Shown here in pieces: positions 43,340 through 51,300 of a stretch of 64,000 nucleotides of DNA (position 1 is its first letter; each line of letters begins with the position of its first letter). Position numbers and translations under genes: made by a program. The stretch lies in assembly GCA_050951725.1 (NCBI GenBank), contig JBMNJO010000001.1:558001-622000 (forward strand), given 5' to 3'. Under the pieces are notes generated by a model. It was not told where the DNA came from and did not search any database. It saw only the letters and a list, made by a program, of their open reading frames with translations. This stretch comes from DTU052 sp050951725. GTDB taxonomy: Bacteria; Bacillota; Syntrophomonadia; Syntrophomonadales; DTU052.

Positions 43340-44416
43340 TCACAATCTAACATATGTATTCCCTGGAAGAGATCTAATTTTACCCTCAATCTCTAACTGC
43401 AGCAACTGTGAGGCCGTTTCCCCCGGTGTCAATCTGGACATTTCCAGAATGCGATCCAGGTGAACAGGCTCAAATCCTATGTGTTTAAGAACCGGATAGC
43501 TCTGGTTTCCTTCTTCGGTATTCTTGACTTTTGTAACCGCCGGTCTCAGGTCCATCCCCCACTCCTCCAGGATATCCTCTACCCCGCTCACCAGGCGAGC
43601 ACCTTCCTGTAAAAGAATATGCGGTCCACGGCTGTTCGGGCTGGTGACCGGGCCCGGAACGGCAAAAACGTCCTTGCCTTGCTCCAGTGCAAACCCAACT
43701 GTTATCATAGCCCCGCTTTTCTCCTGGGCTTCTACCACAATTACTCCCCTGGACAAAGCAGAAATAATCCGGTTGCGTACCGGAAAATTTCCTGGTTCCG
43801 GTCTGGTGCCAGGGGGAAACTCCGTCATTAACAATCCCTGTTTTTCTACCCTGGCGTAGAGTGCACGGTTTTCGCGGGGGTACACCACATCAATCCCGTT
43901 TCCCAGAACGCCGATGGTTAAGCCACCACCTTCCAGGCATCCCCAGTGGGATTCCGAATCCACCCCACGGGCTAAACCACTAACTACTACGAAGCCCGCC
44001 TTTGCCAGGTCCTGTCCCAATCTTCTGGCCATCATCAAGCCATAAGGCGTCGCTCTCCGGGACCCAACTATCGCAATCCCCATACCTTCCAGAGCCTTTA
44101 GGTTTCCCCGGCAAAATATCAAGGGTGGTGGACTGTGGATCTCCCGCAGTGCCTGGGGATACCTTTCGTCAAACTCGGCCAGAACCTCGATGCCAAGATT
44201 TAAACACCTGCCCAGTTCCTCCTCAGGATCACAACTGCTGCGGACTTCCATAAGGCCCTGAGCCAATTTTGGTCCAACAACTGCAGTTAGCTGTTCAACC
44301 GGGGCCTTCCAGACCTCACGGCAGGTACCGATCTGATTTTTCAATTTCTTTAGATTCTGGGGCCCCAGTCCACGTACCTTGAGAATACATAGAAGACAAG
44401 CCTTCTCGCTGTCCAT
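43340..44416 (-). CDS. dprA: DNA-processing protein DprA (natural transformation)
   Basis: Loads RecA on incoming single-stranded DNA in natural transformation. It has 358 residues: an amino-terminal HhH/SAM-like region (LKVRGLGPQNLKKLKNQIG), the Rossmann-like DNA-binding domain (IVGSRRATPYGLMMARRLGQDLAKAGFVVVSGLARGVDSESHWGCL), and a carboxy-terminal winged helix (HLDRILEMSRLTPGETASQLLQLEIEGKIRSLPGNTYVRL). It begins 22 bases upstream of topA, a common dprA-topA pairing. Together with comM nearby it suggests a competence pathway may exist, but other com genes are not in the window. Confidence 0.94.
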   Translation of the reverse strand: MDSEKACLLCILKVRGLGPQNLKKLKNQIGTCREVWKAPVEQLTAVVGPKLAQGLMEVRSSCDPEEELGRCLNLGIEVLAEFDERYPQALREIHSPPPLIFCRGNLKALEGMGIAIVGSRRATPYGLMMARRLGQDLAKAGFVVVSGLARGVDSESHWGCLEGGGLTIGVLGNGIDVVYPRENRALYARVEKQGLLMTEFPPGTRPEPGNFPVRNRIISALSRGVIVVEAQEKSGAMITVGFALEQGKDVFAVPGPVTSPNSRGPHILLQEGARLVSGVEDILEEWGMDLRPAVTKVKNTEEGNQSYPVLKHIGFEPVHLDRILEMSRLTPGETASQLLQLEIEGKIRSLPGNTYVRL

Positions 44417-44489
44417 CCAACAACCGCCCCCATAACTTTAGGAGCTACCTCCCAACTTATTCAAAGTTTACTCACCAGATGGCATCTCG

Positions 44490-45269
44490 TCAATTCATTC
44501 CCGCCGCCTGCAACACCCGTTTCTGGTGTTCAGGGTCGACTTTATTGGACGCATGAACCTTACTCCCCCAAAAATGTACGCAGAAATGACCGTTAAAATC
44601 ATTATCCTTTATTGCCCCGGCACCATGCGGCATTCCGGCCATGGAAGCGGCAATTCTTCGTCCTCCAACTACCACAATTACTGCCCGTCGGTCCCAACTC
44701 CATTGCCCGTAGATTCCCTTCATAACCTGGGTATCATGTCGGGTTAACGGCTGACAATCAGCGTGATACCTGCCACCTCTTCTCTGTACCCGGAAACTTT
44801 TTCCCGTTTCCAAATCAATTATTTCCGCACGGCAGTACATCGCAAAATAAACCTTCACCTCATCCCAGGGCATCAACACACCGAACCTGTCAGCCAGTTT
44901 AGTCTCCAGACGAATTATAATAGTATCCAATAAATCGCATGACTTCTGCGGCAGGTTAAATACCACCTCTTTCTGATTGCAGGCCACTCGTGCTGCGCGC
45001 CAGATTCTTATCGAATTCTCGCCTGTTCTCAGTATGTAATCCGGGGCACCCGATGGAACCGCGACCGGTAACTGCCGGGCCCAAAACAGTGTTTTCGTTA
45101 ATCTTCGGGCCTCCTCCTCAGTAAGCTGACAGGGTGTATGCTCATAAGCTGTTTTTAACAGTACCGCATCATCGCTGATTGTACCGGGATAATAAAATGG
45201 CACTCTTATTACGATCCACAGTGCAATCACGAATACGGTTAAGAGTGTTGCCTTCTTCCACAAATCCAA
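44490..45269 (-). CDS. membrane-anchored hypothetical protein with conserved His/Cys carboxy domain
   Basis: 259 residues, function unassigned. One amino-terminal signal anchor at about 7-24 is followed by an extracytoplasmic region. The carboxy half includes RRGGRYHADCQPLT, GQWSWDRRAVIVVVGGRRIAASMAGMPHG and the ending GHFCVHFWGSKVHASNKVDPEHQKRVLQAAG. The clustered His, Cys and Asp residues, together with the GMPHG and GHFCVHF pattern, look like an enzyme site, possibly a divergent YkuD-like peptidoglycan transpeptidase. The usual S-H-G-C motif is not seen, so this is only a suggestion. It reads toward dprA and shares the intergenic space with the divergent comM gene. Confidence 0.65.
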   Translation of the reverse strand: MDLWKKATLLTVFVIALWIVIRVPFYYPGTISDDAVLLKTAYEHTPCQLTEEEARRLTKTLFWARQLPVAVPSGAPDYILRTGENSIRIWRAARVACNQKEVVFNLPQKSCDLLDTIIIRLETKLADRFGVLMPWDEVKVYFAMYCRAEIIDLETGKSFRVQRRGGRYHADCQPLTRHDTQVMKGIYGQWSWDRRAVIVVVGGRRIAASMAGMPHGAGAIKDNDFNGHFCVHFWGSKVHASNKVDPEHQKRVLQAAGMN

Positions 45270-45361
45270 ACAACCTCACCCTTTCCAGGGCAGGTTTATG
45301 CTGAGCGGTTTGCTTTCAGAACACCCGGGGGTCTTTATATTGTTACTGTCAGATGTCGTTT

Positions 45362-45388
45362 GCAGGATTTTAGCGCATTTTACCGAAT
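45362..45388 (+). promoter_or_regulatory. GCAGGATTTT element upstream of comM
   Basis: On the plus strand GCAGGATTTT is followed by 13 bases and GAAT (with CC before it). It lies about 60 bases before the comM start. The pattern GCAGGATTYT ... GAAT also occurs upstream of flgB (28 bases long there), and a related GCAGGATTCT before cheA. No -35/-10 boxes are obvious. The element could be a promoter or a regulator site. Confidence 0.35.
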
Positions 45389-45448
45389 CCTTGAATCCAT
45401 GAACTGGTTGGCAAAACCAGTCATTTCTTCAATAGGACGGTTGATTTG

Positions 45449-46981
45449 GTGTTTGCATTAGTTAAAAGCCTAACTCTCAACGGAATTGAAGCTGTTCCAA
45501 TTCAGGTGGAAGTCGATGTACAGAACGGGTTACCCAACTTCAATATTGTTGGATTAGCCTCGACTGCGGTCCAGGAATCAAAGGAAAGAGTTCGGTCGGC
45601 AATCAAAAACTCCGGCTTTGAATTCCCCCTGCAGCGCATAACCGTTAATCTGGCACCCGCGGACCTACGCAAAGAAGGCAGTCATCTTGATCTGCCTATC
45701 GCCCTGGGAATTCTACTGGCCAGTCGACAGGTGTTGGCTCCTCCCGGTGAGTTCTTTTGGATTGGTGAGCTGTCTCTGGAAGGAAGTATCAAGGGTGTCC
45801 CGGGAGTCTTACCTATGGTATTATCCTTGGATCGAGACTATCCCCAGGCTAAAGCGGTTTTTCCGTCAGCAAACCAGGCTGAGGCCTCATTGGTGGATTA
45901 TCCTTCTCTGATGGCTCAATCCTTAAGGGAGGTAGTTTCGTTCCTGGACGGGGGACAAAACCTGGCGAAGACTGAATATACGGACATAACTGTTTCATCA
46001 AGCGCCTATCAGGAGGATTTTTCAGACATCAAAGGCCAGACTTCTGCTAAACGTGCCATTGAAGTAGCAGTAGCCGGTGGACATAACATATTATTATTGG
46101 GTCCCCCCGGTTCGGGTAAAACCATGCTCGCCCGCCGAATGCCCGGCATCATGCCAGAGATGAGCCGCCAGGAAATCATGGATACAACCCAGATTTACTC
46201 GGTGGCTGGTTTACTTAATCACGAACGTCCCCTGGTATGCACCAGACCTTTTCGGGCCCCTCACCGGAATGCTACCGCCAACAGCATCATTGGCGGAGGA
46301 AGAATTCCTCGACCAGGTGAAATAAGCCTGGCCCAAAACGGGGTATTATTCCTGGATGAGGTAACTGAATTCTCACGCGATGTGCTGGAAAGCCTGCGAC
46401 AACCTCTTGAGGATGGTATCGTCACCATATCCCGTACACATTCCACTTCAACTTATCCGTCGAGCTTTATGTTGGTAGCAGCCTGCAACCCGTGCCCGTG
46501 TGGTTTTTTCGGGGATGAGGAAAGAAGCTGCAACTGCACTCCTTTACAGATTTCAAGATATCTGAACCGGATATCTGGACCGCTTATGGACCGAATTGAT
46601 TTGCAGGTGGAGGTACCCCGGGTTAAGTATGAGGCCCTTACTGACACCACCGTACAAGAAAGCTCATTGTCTATCCGGTCAAGAATCGAAAAAGCCCGTT
46701 CTATACAATACGAACGATATCGTCCCCATGGCATCCAGGTCAACGCTCAACTACGGCCACGGGACGTCAGAAAGTATTGCCGGTTGAATGATGAGGCACA
46801 ACACATGTTGCGGAATGCTTTCCGCACTCTGGGTTTAAGTGCGCGGGGTTATGACCGCGTCCTGAAAGTTGCCCGCACCATTGCTGATCTGGAAGGGACA
46901 AGGGATATTGGTTCCGCCCATATAGCTGAAGCCATTCAGTACCGTAGCCTGGAACGAAAATATCAGGCGAGTGTACGGTAA
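45449..46981 (+). CDS. comM: YifB/ComM family Mg-chelatase-like AAA ATPase
   Basis: ComM is a hexameric helicase that promotes branch migration in natural transformation; many bacteria that are not competent also carry this gene. About 510 residues. The amino-terminal Lon-like domain (about 10-170; VNLAPADLRKEGSHLDLPIALGIL) is followed by the AAA core with Walker A LLLGPPGSGKTMLARRM near 210 and Walker B GVLFLDEVTEF near 297, then a Mg_chelatase carboxy-terminal domain. I use GTG 45449 with AGGACGG 8 bases upstream; TTG 45446 is the alternative. It is divergent from the dprA-side genes. Confidence 0.92.
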   Translation: MFALVKSLTLNGIEAVPIQVEVDVQNGLPNFNIVGLASTAVQESKERVRSAIKNSGFEFPLQRITVNLAPADLRKEGSHLDLPIALGILLASRQVLAPPGEFFWIGELSLEGSIKGVPGVLPMVLSLDRDYPQAKAVFPSANQAEASLVDYPSLMAQSLREVVSFLDGGQNLAKTEYTDITVSSSAYQEDFSDIKGQTSAKRAIEVAVAGGHNILLLGPPGSGKTMLARRMPGIMPEMSRQEIMDTTQIYSVAGLLNHERPLVCTRPFRAPHRNATANSIIGGGRIPRPGEISLAQNGVLFLDEVTEFSRDVLESLRQPLEDGIVTISRTHSTSTYPSSFMLVAACNPCPCGFFGDEERSCNCTPLQISRYLNRISGPLMDRIDLQVEVPRVKYEALTDTTVQESSLSIRSRIEKARSIQYERYRPHGIQVNAQLRPRDVRKYCRLNDEAQHMLRNAFRTLGLSARGYDRVLKVARTIADLEGTRDIGSAHIAEAIQYRSLERKYQASVR

Positions 46982-47127
46982 GTCTCGTACTTTCTGGGAG
47001 CTCGACTTGTTTGTAATTCTTCCTGTTAGCTGCGGTACTCATGACATAATCAATCAAACCAGCAGAGGTTTCCATGCCCCGACTATAGTGATCTCATAGA
47101 ATAAGGTGGCTTATTCCCCAACCGGAT

Positions 47128-47760
47128 TTACCGAATGAAATTGGTATATACTTTCTTTTCGATTTCGGGTGCCGCAATCGACTCCTTCCCGTTTTCCACC
47201 AATTTGAGGAGCCAGGCCATATTCTTGCCCAAGACCCTCATAATCTGTACCCCTTCTGCATCCTGTAAGGCTTCTCCCGGTGCTGTGCCGTGAATTACGT
47301 TCCAATATGATGAGGAGGGTATGATCATCTCGGAATAAGTAAAATAGTGATTTAATTGATCAAAAGCCGGCAATCCCCCGGAACGCCTTACTGCTACAAC
47401 AGCCGCACCAACCTTATGTCTAAATAATCCTCTGTTGTTACCAGCGACATAAAATGCCCTGTCTAAGAAGGCTTTCATGGTTGCACCAATTGATGAGTAG
47501 TGAACGGGTGATCCCAGAAGTATTCCGTCCGCTTCTATCATTCTTTGAATCCACTCGTTAACAGCATCATTGGTAACACACTTTTGATCCTTGTTCTTCC
47601 GGCACTTGCCGCATGCCAAACACCCGCGAATTACCTTATTCCCTACATGAATAATTTCGGTTTCTATACCTTCCTTTTCAAGCTCATCCAGAACTATTCT
47701 AATTGCATGATAAGTATTTCCTTCCTTGTTCGGACTGCCGTTAAAAGCTGTTACTTTCAT
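47128..47760 (-). CDS. iron-sulfur flavoprotein (Isf-type NADPH-dependent FMN reductase)
   Basis: Flavodoxin-fold redox protein of the Isf family, which carries FMN and a compact [4Fe-4S] cluster and moves electrons in anaerobes. It has 210 residues. The FMN phosphate loop is FNGSPNKEGNT at 7-17. The compact cysteine motif is C47-x2-C50-x2-C53-x7-C61 in RGCLACGKCRKNKDQKC, the Isf hallmark. GSPVHYSSIGATMKAFLDR is the FMN-contact region. It starts at ATG 47760 (MKVTAFNGSP) with a GAGGAAGAAT site. It is a single gene on its own strand, convergent with comM, with no obvious redox partner beside it. Confidence 0.88.
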   Translation of the reverse strand: MKVTAFNGSPNKEGNTYHAIRIVLDELEKEGIETEIIHVGNKVIRGCLACGKCRKNKDQKCVTNDAVNEWIQRMIEADGILLGSPVHYSSIGATMKAFLDRAFYVAGNNRGLFRHKVGAAVVAVRRSGGLPAFDQLNHYFTYSEMIIPSSSYWNVIHGTAPGEALQDAEGVQIMRVLGKNMAWLLKLVENGKESIAAPEIEKKVYTNFIR

Positions 47761-48171
47761 TATTCTTCCTCCTCAAAAACAGTAATTAATTTGGCCAAGG
47801 CTATACTTAAGCACCGGCAAAAAGTTTTCTCTACCTGCTGGCCTATATTCCGCTAGACGCGTTTCCCCCAAGAGTCGGCGTTCTTTGTTAATTATACCTG
47901 AACATCCTTCTATCAATAACGTTCAAGCTGTTTTCGGGTGAATACTTTTAATGTTCTATGTGTAGGTTCTAAGGTGCTTACATGCTTCATCTGGCATGTT
48001 TTGGTCACCCTCCTGCCCCTTCTTCAGTTTTGTTAGATAACTATGCCAACTATTAAGGTATAATAAATAATGTTAATGGCATATGTCGTAAACTAGTCAA
48101 CGAAGCAACTGCAACTCAGTGATGGGATGATAACCAGGTGTCTTCCGTAACAAGTTTTTGGAGGTACGTTT
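47761..48171. other. intergenic region before the carboxyltransferase
   Basis: About 410 bases without a gene. A TATAAT box lies at 48059-48064 but no good -35 is seen at the right distance. Flanking it, ATGCCA (48043-48048) and its reverse complement TGGCAT (48077-48082) are centred within a base of that box, which could be an operator. Otherwise A+T-rich sequence with no clear gene or RNA. Confidence 0.4.
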
Positions 48172-49716
48172 ATGCATGAAAAATTGATTAAAGAGTTGAG
48201 GGAGAAAAAAGCACGTGCTTTGCAAATGGGTGGTTCGGACAAGATTAAGCGTAAGCATGACTCGGGTTGGTTAACGGCACGCGAGCGCATTGACCGTTTG
48301 CTTGATCCAGGTAGTTTTTTGGAAATGGGGATGCTTGCTCATTCTGATATGCCAGGAATGGAAGATAAAACACCGGCTGATAGCTTGATCATGGGCTATG
48401 GTAAGATAAACGGCCGCCGGGTAGCAATAATAGCTAACGATTTCACGGTATTGGCCTCAACCAATGCTCGAATAAACCTGAAAAAAATGCTCCAATTCAA
48501 AGAACAGGTTAAAGACCAGTATCAAATCCCTCTAATCTGGCTCGGAGAGGCCGGCGGGGCACGCATGCCTGATTGCCAGGGTTCAAAGGAGGTATGCTCA
48601 CTTGGCGGAGGTGGGGTTGCTACTTGTATGCCTGAATACACAAATTTCAGAAAGCAGCCATTTATCTTTGCTGCGATGGGTGAGTGTTATGGTGTAGCGG
48701 ACTTTGAAGCGTGTATTGCCGATTTTGTTGTACAGGTTAAAGGGAGTTCTATATCGGTATCAGGACCGCGGGCTCTAACCAGGGCCATTGGACAGTCTGA
48801 TAGTGGACTGGAAATGGGAGGCTGGGAGATACATTCAAGGATTACCGGATTGGCAGACCAGGTCGCAGAAAACGAGGAAGACTGTTTTCGCATTATTAAA
48901 GAGTATCTGGATTATATGCCAAACAATAACAGCGAACTCCCGCCGACAAGGGAAGTCCCCCCAGGCTCAGAAGAAAGGATGGACAAAATCCTGGAACATT
49001 TGCCCGAGCGACGTACCCGAGGATATGACATGCATCGCATTGTGAAATGCATTGTAGACGGTGGGAAAATATTCGAGCTCAAACCTGAGTTTGGGAAGAT
49101 GCTGATCACCTGTCTCGCAAGGGTTAATGGTGAGGTAGTAGGTTTTATTGCCAATAATCCAATCTACAAAGCCGGGGCCATGGATACCAATGCCCTTGAA
49201 AAAATGACCAGTTTTCTGTGCCTGTGCGATTCTTATAATATACCATTGATATTTTTACATGATACACCGGGCCACCTGGTGGGCAAGGAAGCTGAACTTA
49301 ACCGGGTTGGTTCCCGGGTTGTCAACGCATTACAAGCTCTATACCAGGTTACTGTTCCCAAGATATCTATAGTAATAAGAAAATCGTATGGGCAGGCGGC
49401 ACTGAACATGTGTGGCGCTGGGGCAGGACCAGACTTTTCTGTGGCCTGGCCGACCGCAGAAATAGGTTTTATGGATCCCCATATAGCTGCAGATGTAGTA
49501 TTTGGAAAGCTTTCAGAAGAGGAACGAATGAAAGAAGTAAATAAGATGCTGGGTGACAATTCACCCTATCCAGCAGCAGGAAGTTATTATTTGCAAGATG
49601 TAATAGAGCCCAGTGAAACCCGGAATTACATCATAAATGTACTTGGCATTGTACGTGATTCAAAAGAGAAGGGAATCAGCAAACATTATCTGTCAAATTG
49701 GCCAACCAAGTTTTAA
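48172..49716 (+). CDS. acyl-CoA carboxyltransferase (propionyl/methylmalonyl-CoA carboxylase beta-like)
   Basis: 514 residues, the usual length for the carboxyltransferase subunit of acyl-CoA carboxylases and decarboxylases (PccB/MmdA type). The amino-terminal part has GWLTARERIDRLLDPGSFLEMG near 33-54, GARMPDC near 127, and SSISVSGPRALTRAIG, which form the acyl-CoA site. The carboxy half carries TPGHLVGKEAELNRVGSRVVNALQ, where the biotin side is bound. A gene for a biotin carboxylase or carrier is not adjacent, so whether it carboxylates, or as in MmdA decarboxylates, cannot be told. It starts at ATG 48172 with GGAGGTACG upstream. Confidence 0.88.
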   Translation: MHEKLIKELREKKARALQMGGSDKIKRKHDSGWLTARERIDRLLDPGSFLEMGMLAHSDMPGMEDKTPADSLIMGYGKINGRRVAIIANDFTVLASTNARINLKKMLQFKEQVKDQYQIPLIWLGEAGGARMPDCQGSKEVCSLGGGGVATCMPEYTNFRKQPFIFAAMGECYGVADFEACIADFVVQVKGSSISVSGPRALTRAIGQSDSGLEMGGWEIHSRITGLADQVAENEEDCFRIIKEYLDYMPNNNSELPPTREVPPGSEERMDKILEHLPERRTRGYDMHRIVKCIVDGGKIFELKPEFGKMLITCLARVNGEVVGFIANNPIYKAGAMDTNALEKMTSFLCLCDSYNIPLIFLHDTPGHLVGKEAELNRVGSRVVNALQALYQVTVPKISIVIRKSYGQAALNMCGAGAGPDFSVAWPTAEIGFMDPHIAADVVFGKLSEEERMKEVNKMLGDNSPYPAAGSYYLQDVIEPSETRNYIINVLGIVRDSKEKGISKHYLSNWPTKF

Positions 49717-49722
49717 TAATAA

Positions 49723-49758
49723 GGCAGATAACCAGTTAACGCTAACTGGTTATCTGCC
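49723..49758. terminator. bidirectional hairpin terminator
   Basis: GGCAGATAACCAGTTA pairs perfectly (16 bp) with TAACTGGTTATCTGCC across ACGC. It lies 7 bases after the plus-strand carboxyltransferase stop and 31 bases after the minus-strand FBP aldolase/phosphatase stop. It ends two converging genes. Flanking A/T bases are present but the T-run is short. Confidence 0.75.
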
Positions 49759-49788
49759 AAAAATGATTCTTCCAGGTTAACTCATAGC

Positions 49789-50877
49789 TTACTTAAACCG
49801 GTCTTTTAATTTTTCCATTACCTGAGGCATTGTCGTATACTCCATTTCATCCAGGGGTAACCGATGCGGTTCAAAGGGACCCATTTTCCTGATATAATCA
49901 GCTATTTCCAAAGCTGTTTGCCTGGCTTTGTCAAAGGCAACATCGGCAAACAGATCCTGCGGACCAACGAGTTTTCCATCAGCCAATTGAAATCCCATCG
50001 CAATTACGCGAGGCGGACCATCAAAACGGGTCGGAACAGCATCTTTCTGTGATACCGGAATGATTGGTCCATAATGAGAACCCCGCATCCACCCCGCAAC
50101 CAGATGGGGATTAGCAAAGGGTTCAAGCACCTCTCCCACTGCTGGCAACCCGCTTTGGCAACGTACTATCAGCACCGGATCATCTTTTCCCACGTAACGG
50201 CCTGCCATTTGGTTCAGCTTTTGAGTTGAAGAAACGGCAGCTATTTCCCCACTGTTGGTATATATGCTCTTGACTACATAACGATTGGAAGCGCCTAAAA
50301 ACACCAGCAGATCATAGATTTCCTGAGGACATGAAAAGGTGACAAGTTTATCTTCGATTAAATCCATAACCTCGAAAACAAAGCCTGCATGCATTTTGGG
50401 GTCAATAACCAGACCAATGGTATTGAATGGATCAGCAAACATTTTATACAGCGGGAGGTTCCAGGCTCCCGGCTCAGTTTTATCTGCCATAAAAACAATT
50501 ACCGGTTCACTGGTCCTCTCTTCAAATTCCATTTCGGCTATTCCTGGCCCCATGCCTTTTATATTGCCGGAAAAGGCATCAGATAAAAGGTCCTGACCGG
50601 CACCGTACATCTTCAATTTCTTCGCTACTTCAGTACAGTTAAGGAACGTTGTCCAAGCTAATGAATGAACTTCTGTGGAATTGATTCCTTTGTGATGAGT
50701 CATTATTAGGTTTATATCATCACCCACGTTGGTAACGTAAGAATCAATTAATAGGTCTTTTCCATCTTGTTTCAGGGTTTTCTTCGCTTCCTCCAACATG
50801 TCGGGGTGAACACTGCCATGCCCCACAAACCCTCCTACATCAGCCTTAAGTACCGAAAAAGTTATCTTCGAACCCAT
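49789..50877 (-). CDS. fructose-1,6-bisphosphate aldolase/phosphatase (archaeal type)
   Basis: Bifunctional gluconeogenic enzyme (FBPA/P, class V FBPase) that condenses triose phosphates and removes the 1-phosphate of fructose bisphosphate. It has 362 residues. KADVGGFVGHGSVHPDML near 11-28 is the metal/substrate start, VGDDINLIMTHHKG holds metal ligands, and Y200-V-V-K203 corresponds to the Schiff-base Lys-Tyr pair. The metal-rich end EPHRLPLDEMEYTTMP is conserved. ATG 50877 with CAGGAGG upstream. It is common in archaea and in some autotrophic or anaerobic Firmicutes. It is divergent from the acetoacetate-decarboxylase-like pair. Confidence 0.93.
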   Translation of the reverse strand: MGSKITFSVLKADVGGFVGHGSVHPDMLEEAKKTLKQDGKDLLIDSYVTNVGDDINLIMTHHKGINSTEVHSLAWTTFLNCTEVAKKLKMYGAGQDLLSDAFSGNIKGMGPGIAEMEFEERTSEPVIVFMADKTEPGAWNLPLYKMFADPFNTIGLVIDPKMHAGFVFEVMDLIEDKLVTFSCPQEIYDLLVFLGASNRYVVKSIYTNSGEIAAVSSTQKLNQMAGRYVGKDDPVLIVRCQSGLPAVGEVLEPFANPHLVAGWMRGSHYGPIIPVSQKDAVPTRFDGPPRVIAMGFQLADGKLVGPQDLFADVAFDKARQTALEIADYIRKMGPFEPHRLPLDEMEYTTMPQVMEKLKDRFK

Positions 50878-51300
50878 TTTGCCAACCTCCTGAATCGTTT
50901 ATTCGTGGTATGCTATTACAACGTCATGCAGTAATAAGGCTATACTATTTATATTTTCTTTATCACATTTCGCATTCCTGCTGGAAAATTGAATATTATT
51001 GTGACTGATTCGCATCACAATAATATGTTTATGTTTGCGGTTTTATGGCTAATAACCAATTCTGGACCATATGGTTTATCGAGGTGGCCCGAGTCTCGTA
51101 ATTTCATTTGGCACGTATTTTGCATAGTAAACATTTGTAACAACGGCTAAGTATTAACATTCGTTCAGGATTGTCAAGAGGAGGTGACAGCCAATTTACC
51201 TTTATGAAACCATCCTGCCACCAATCCAGCGGCATCTATTTATCTCATACCGAAAGTACAGTCCTGATTTGGTTGATTACCTATGAGAGGGGGATTCTTT
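50878..51300. promoter_or_regulatory. divergent control region between the FBP enzyme and the decarboxylase-like pair
   Basis: About 420 bases without a gene. It holds the inverted repeat at 50993-51026 and GCAGGAATGCG on the minus strand (50971-50981). It also holds a stretch with GAGGAGGTGA at 51179-51188 that does not lead to a plausible protein. Both divergent genes must start transcription here. No confident -35/-10 pair was assigned. Confidence 0.4.
50993..51026. promoter_or_regulatory. inverted repeat, candidate operator
   Basis: ATATTATTGTGA and TCACAATAATAT are perfect 12-base arms separated by 10 bases. The inner TTGTGA...TCACAA resembles CRP/FNR- or Rex-type half-sites, but the 10-base spacing is longer than usual. 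It lies in the divergent space between two metabolic genes, so an operator is likelier than a terminator. Confidence 0.5.

Noticed and set aside
46767..47075. Minus-strand ORF across the end of comM
   Set aside because: It lies mostly on the strand opposite the coding frame of comM, has no recognisable family and no ribosome site.
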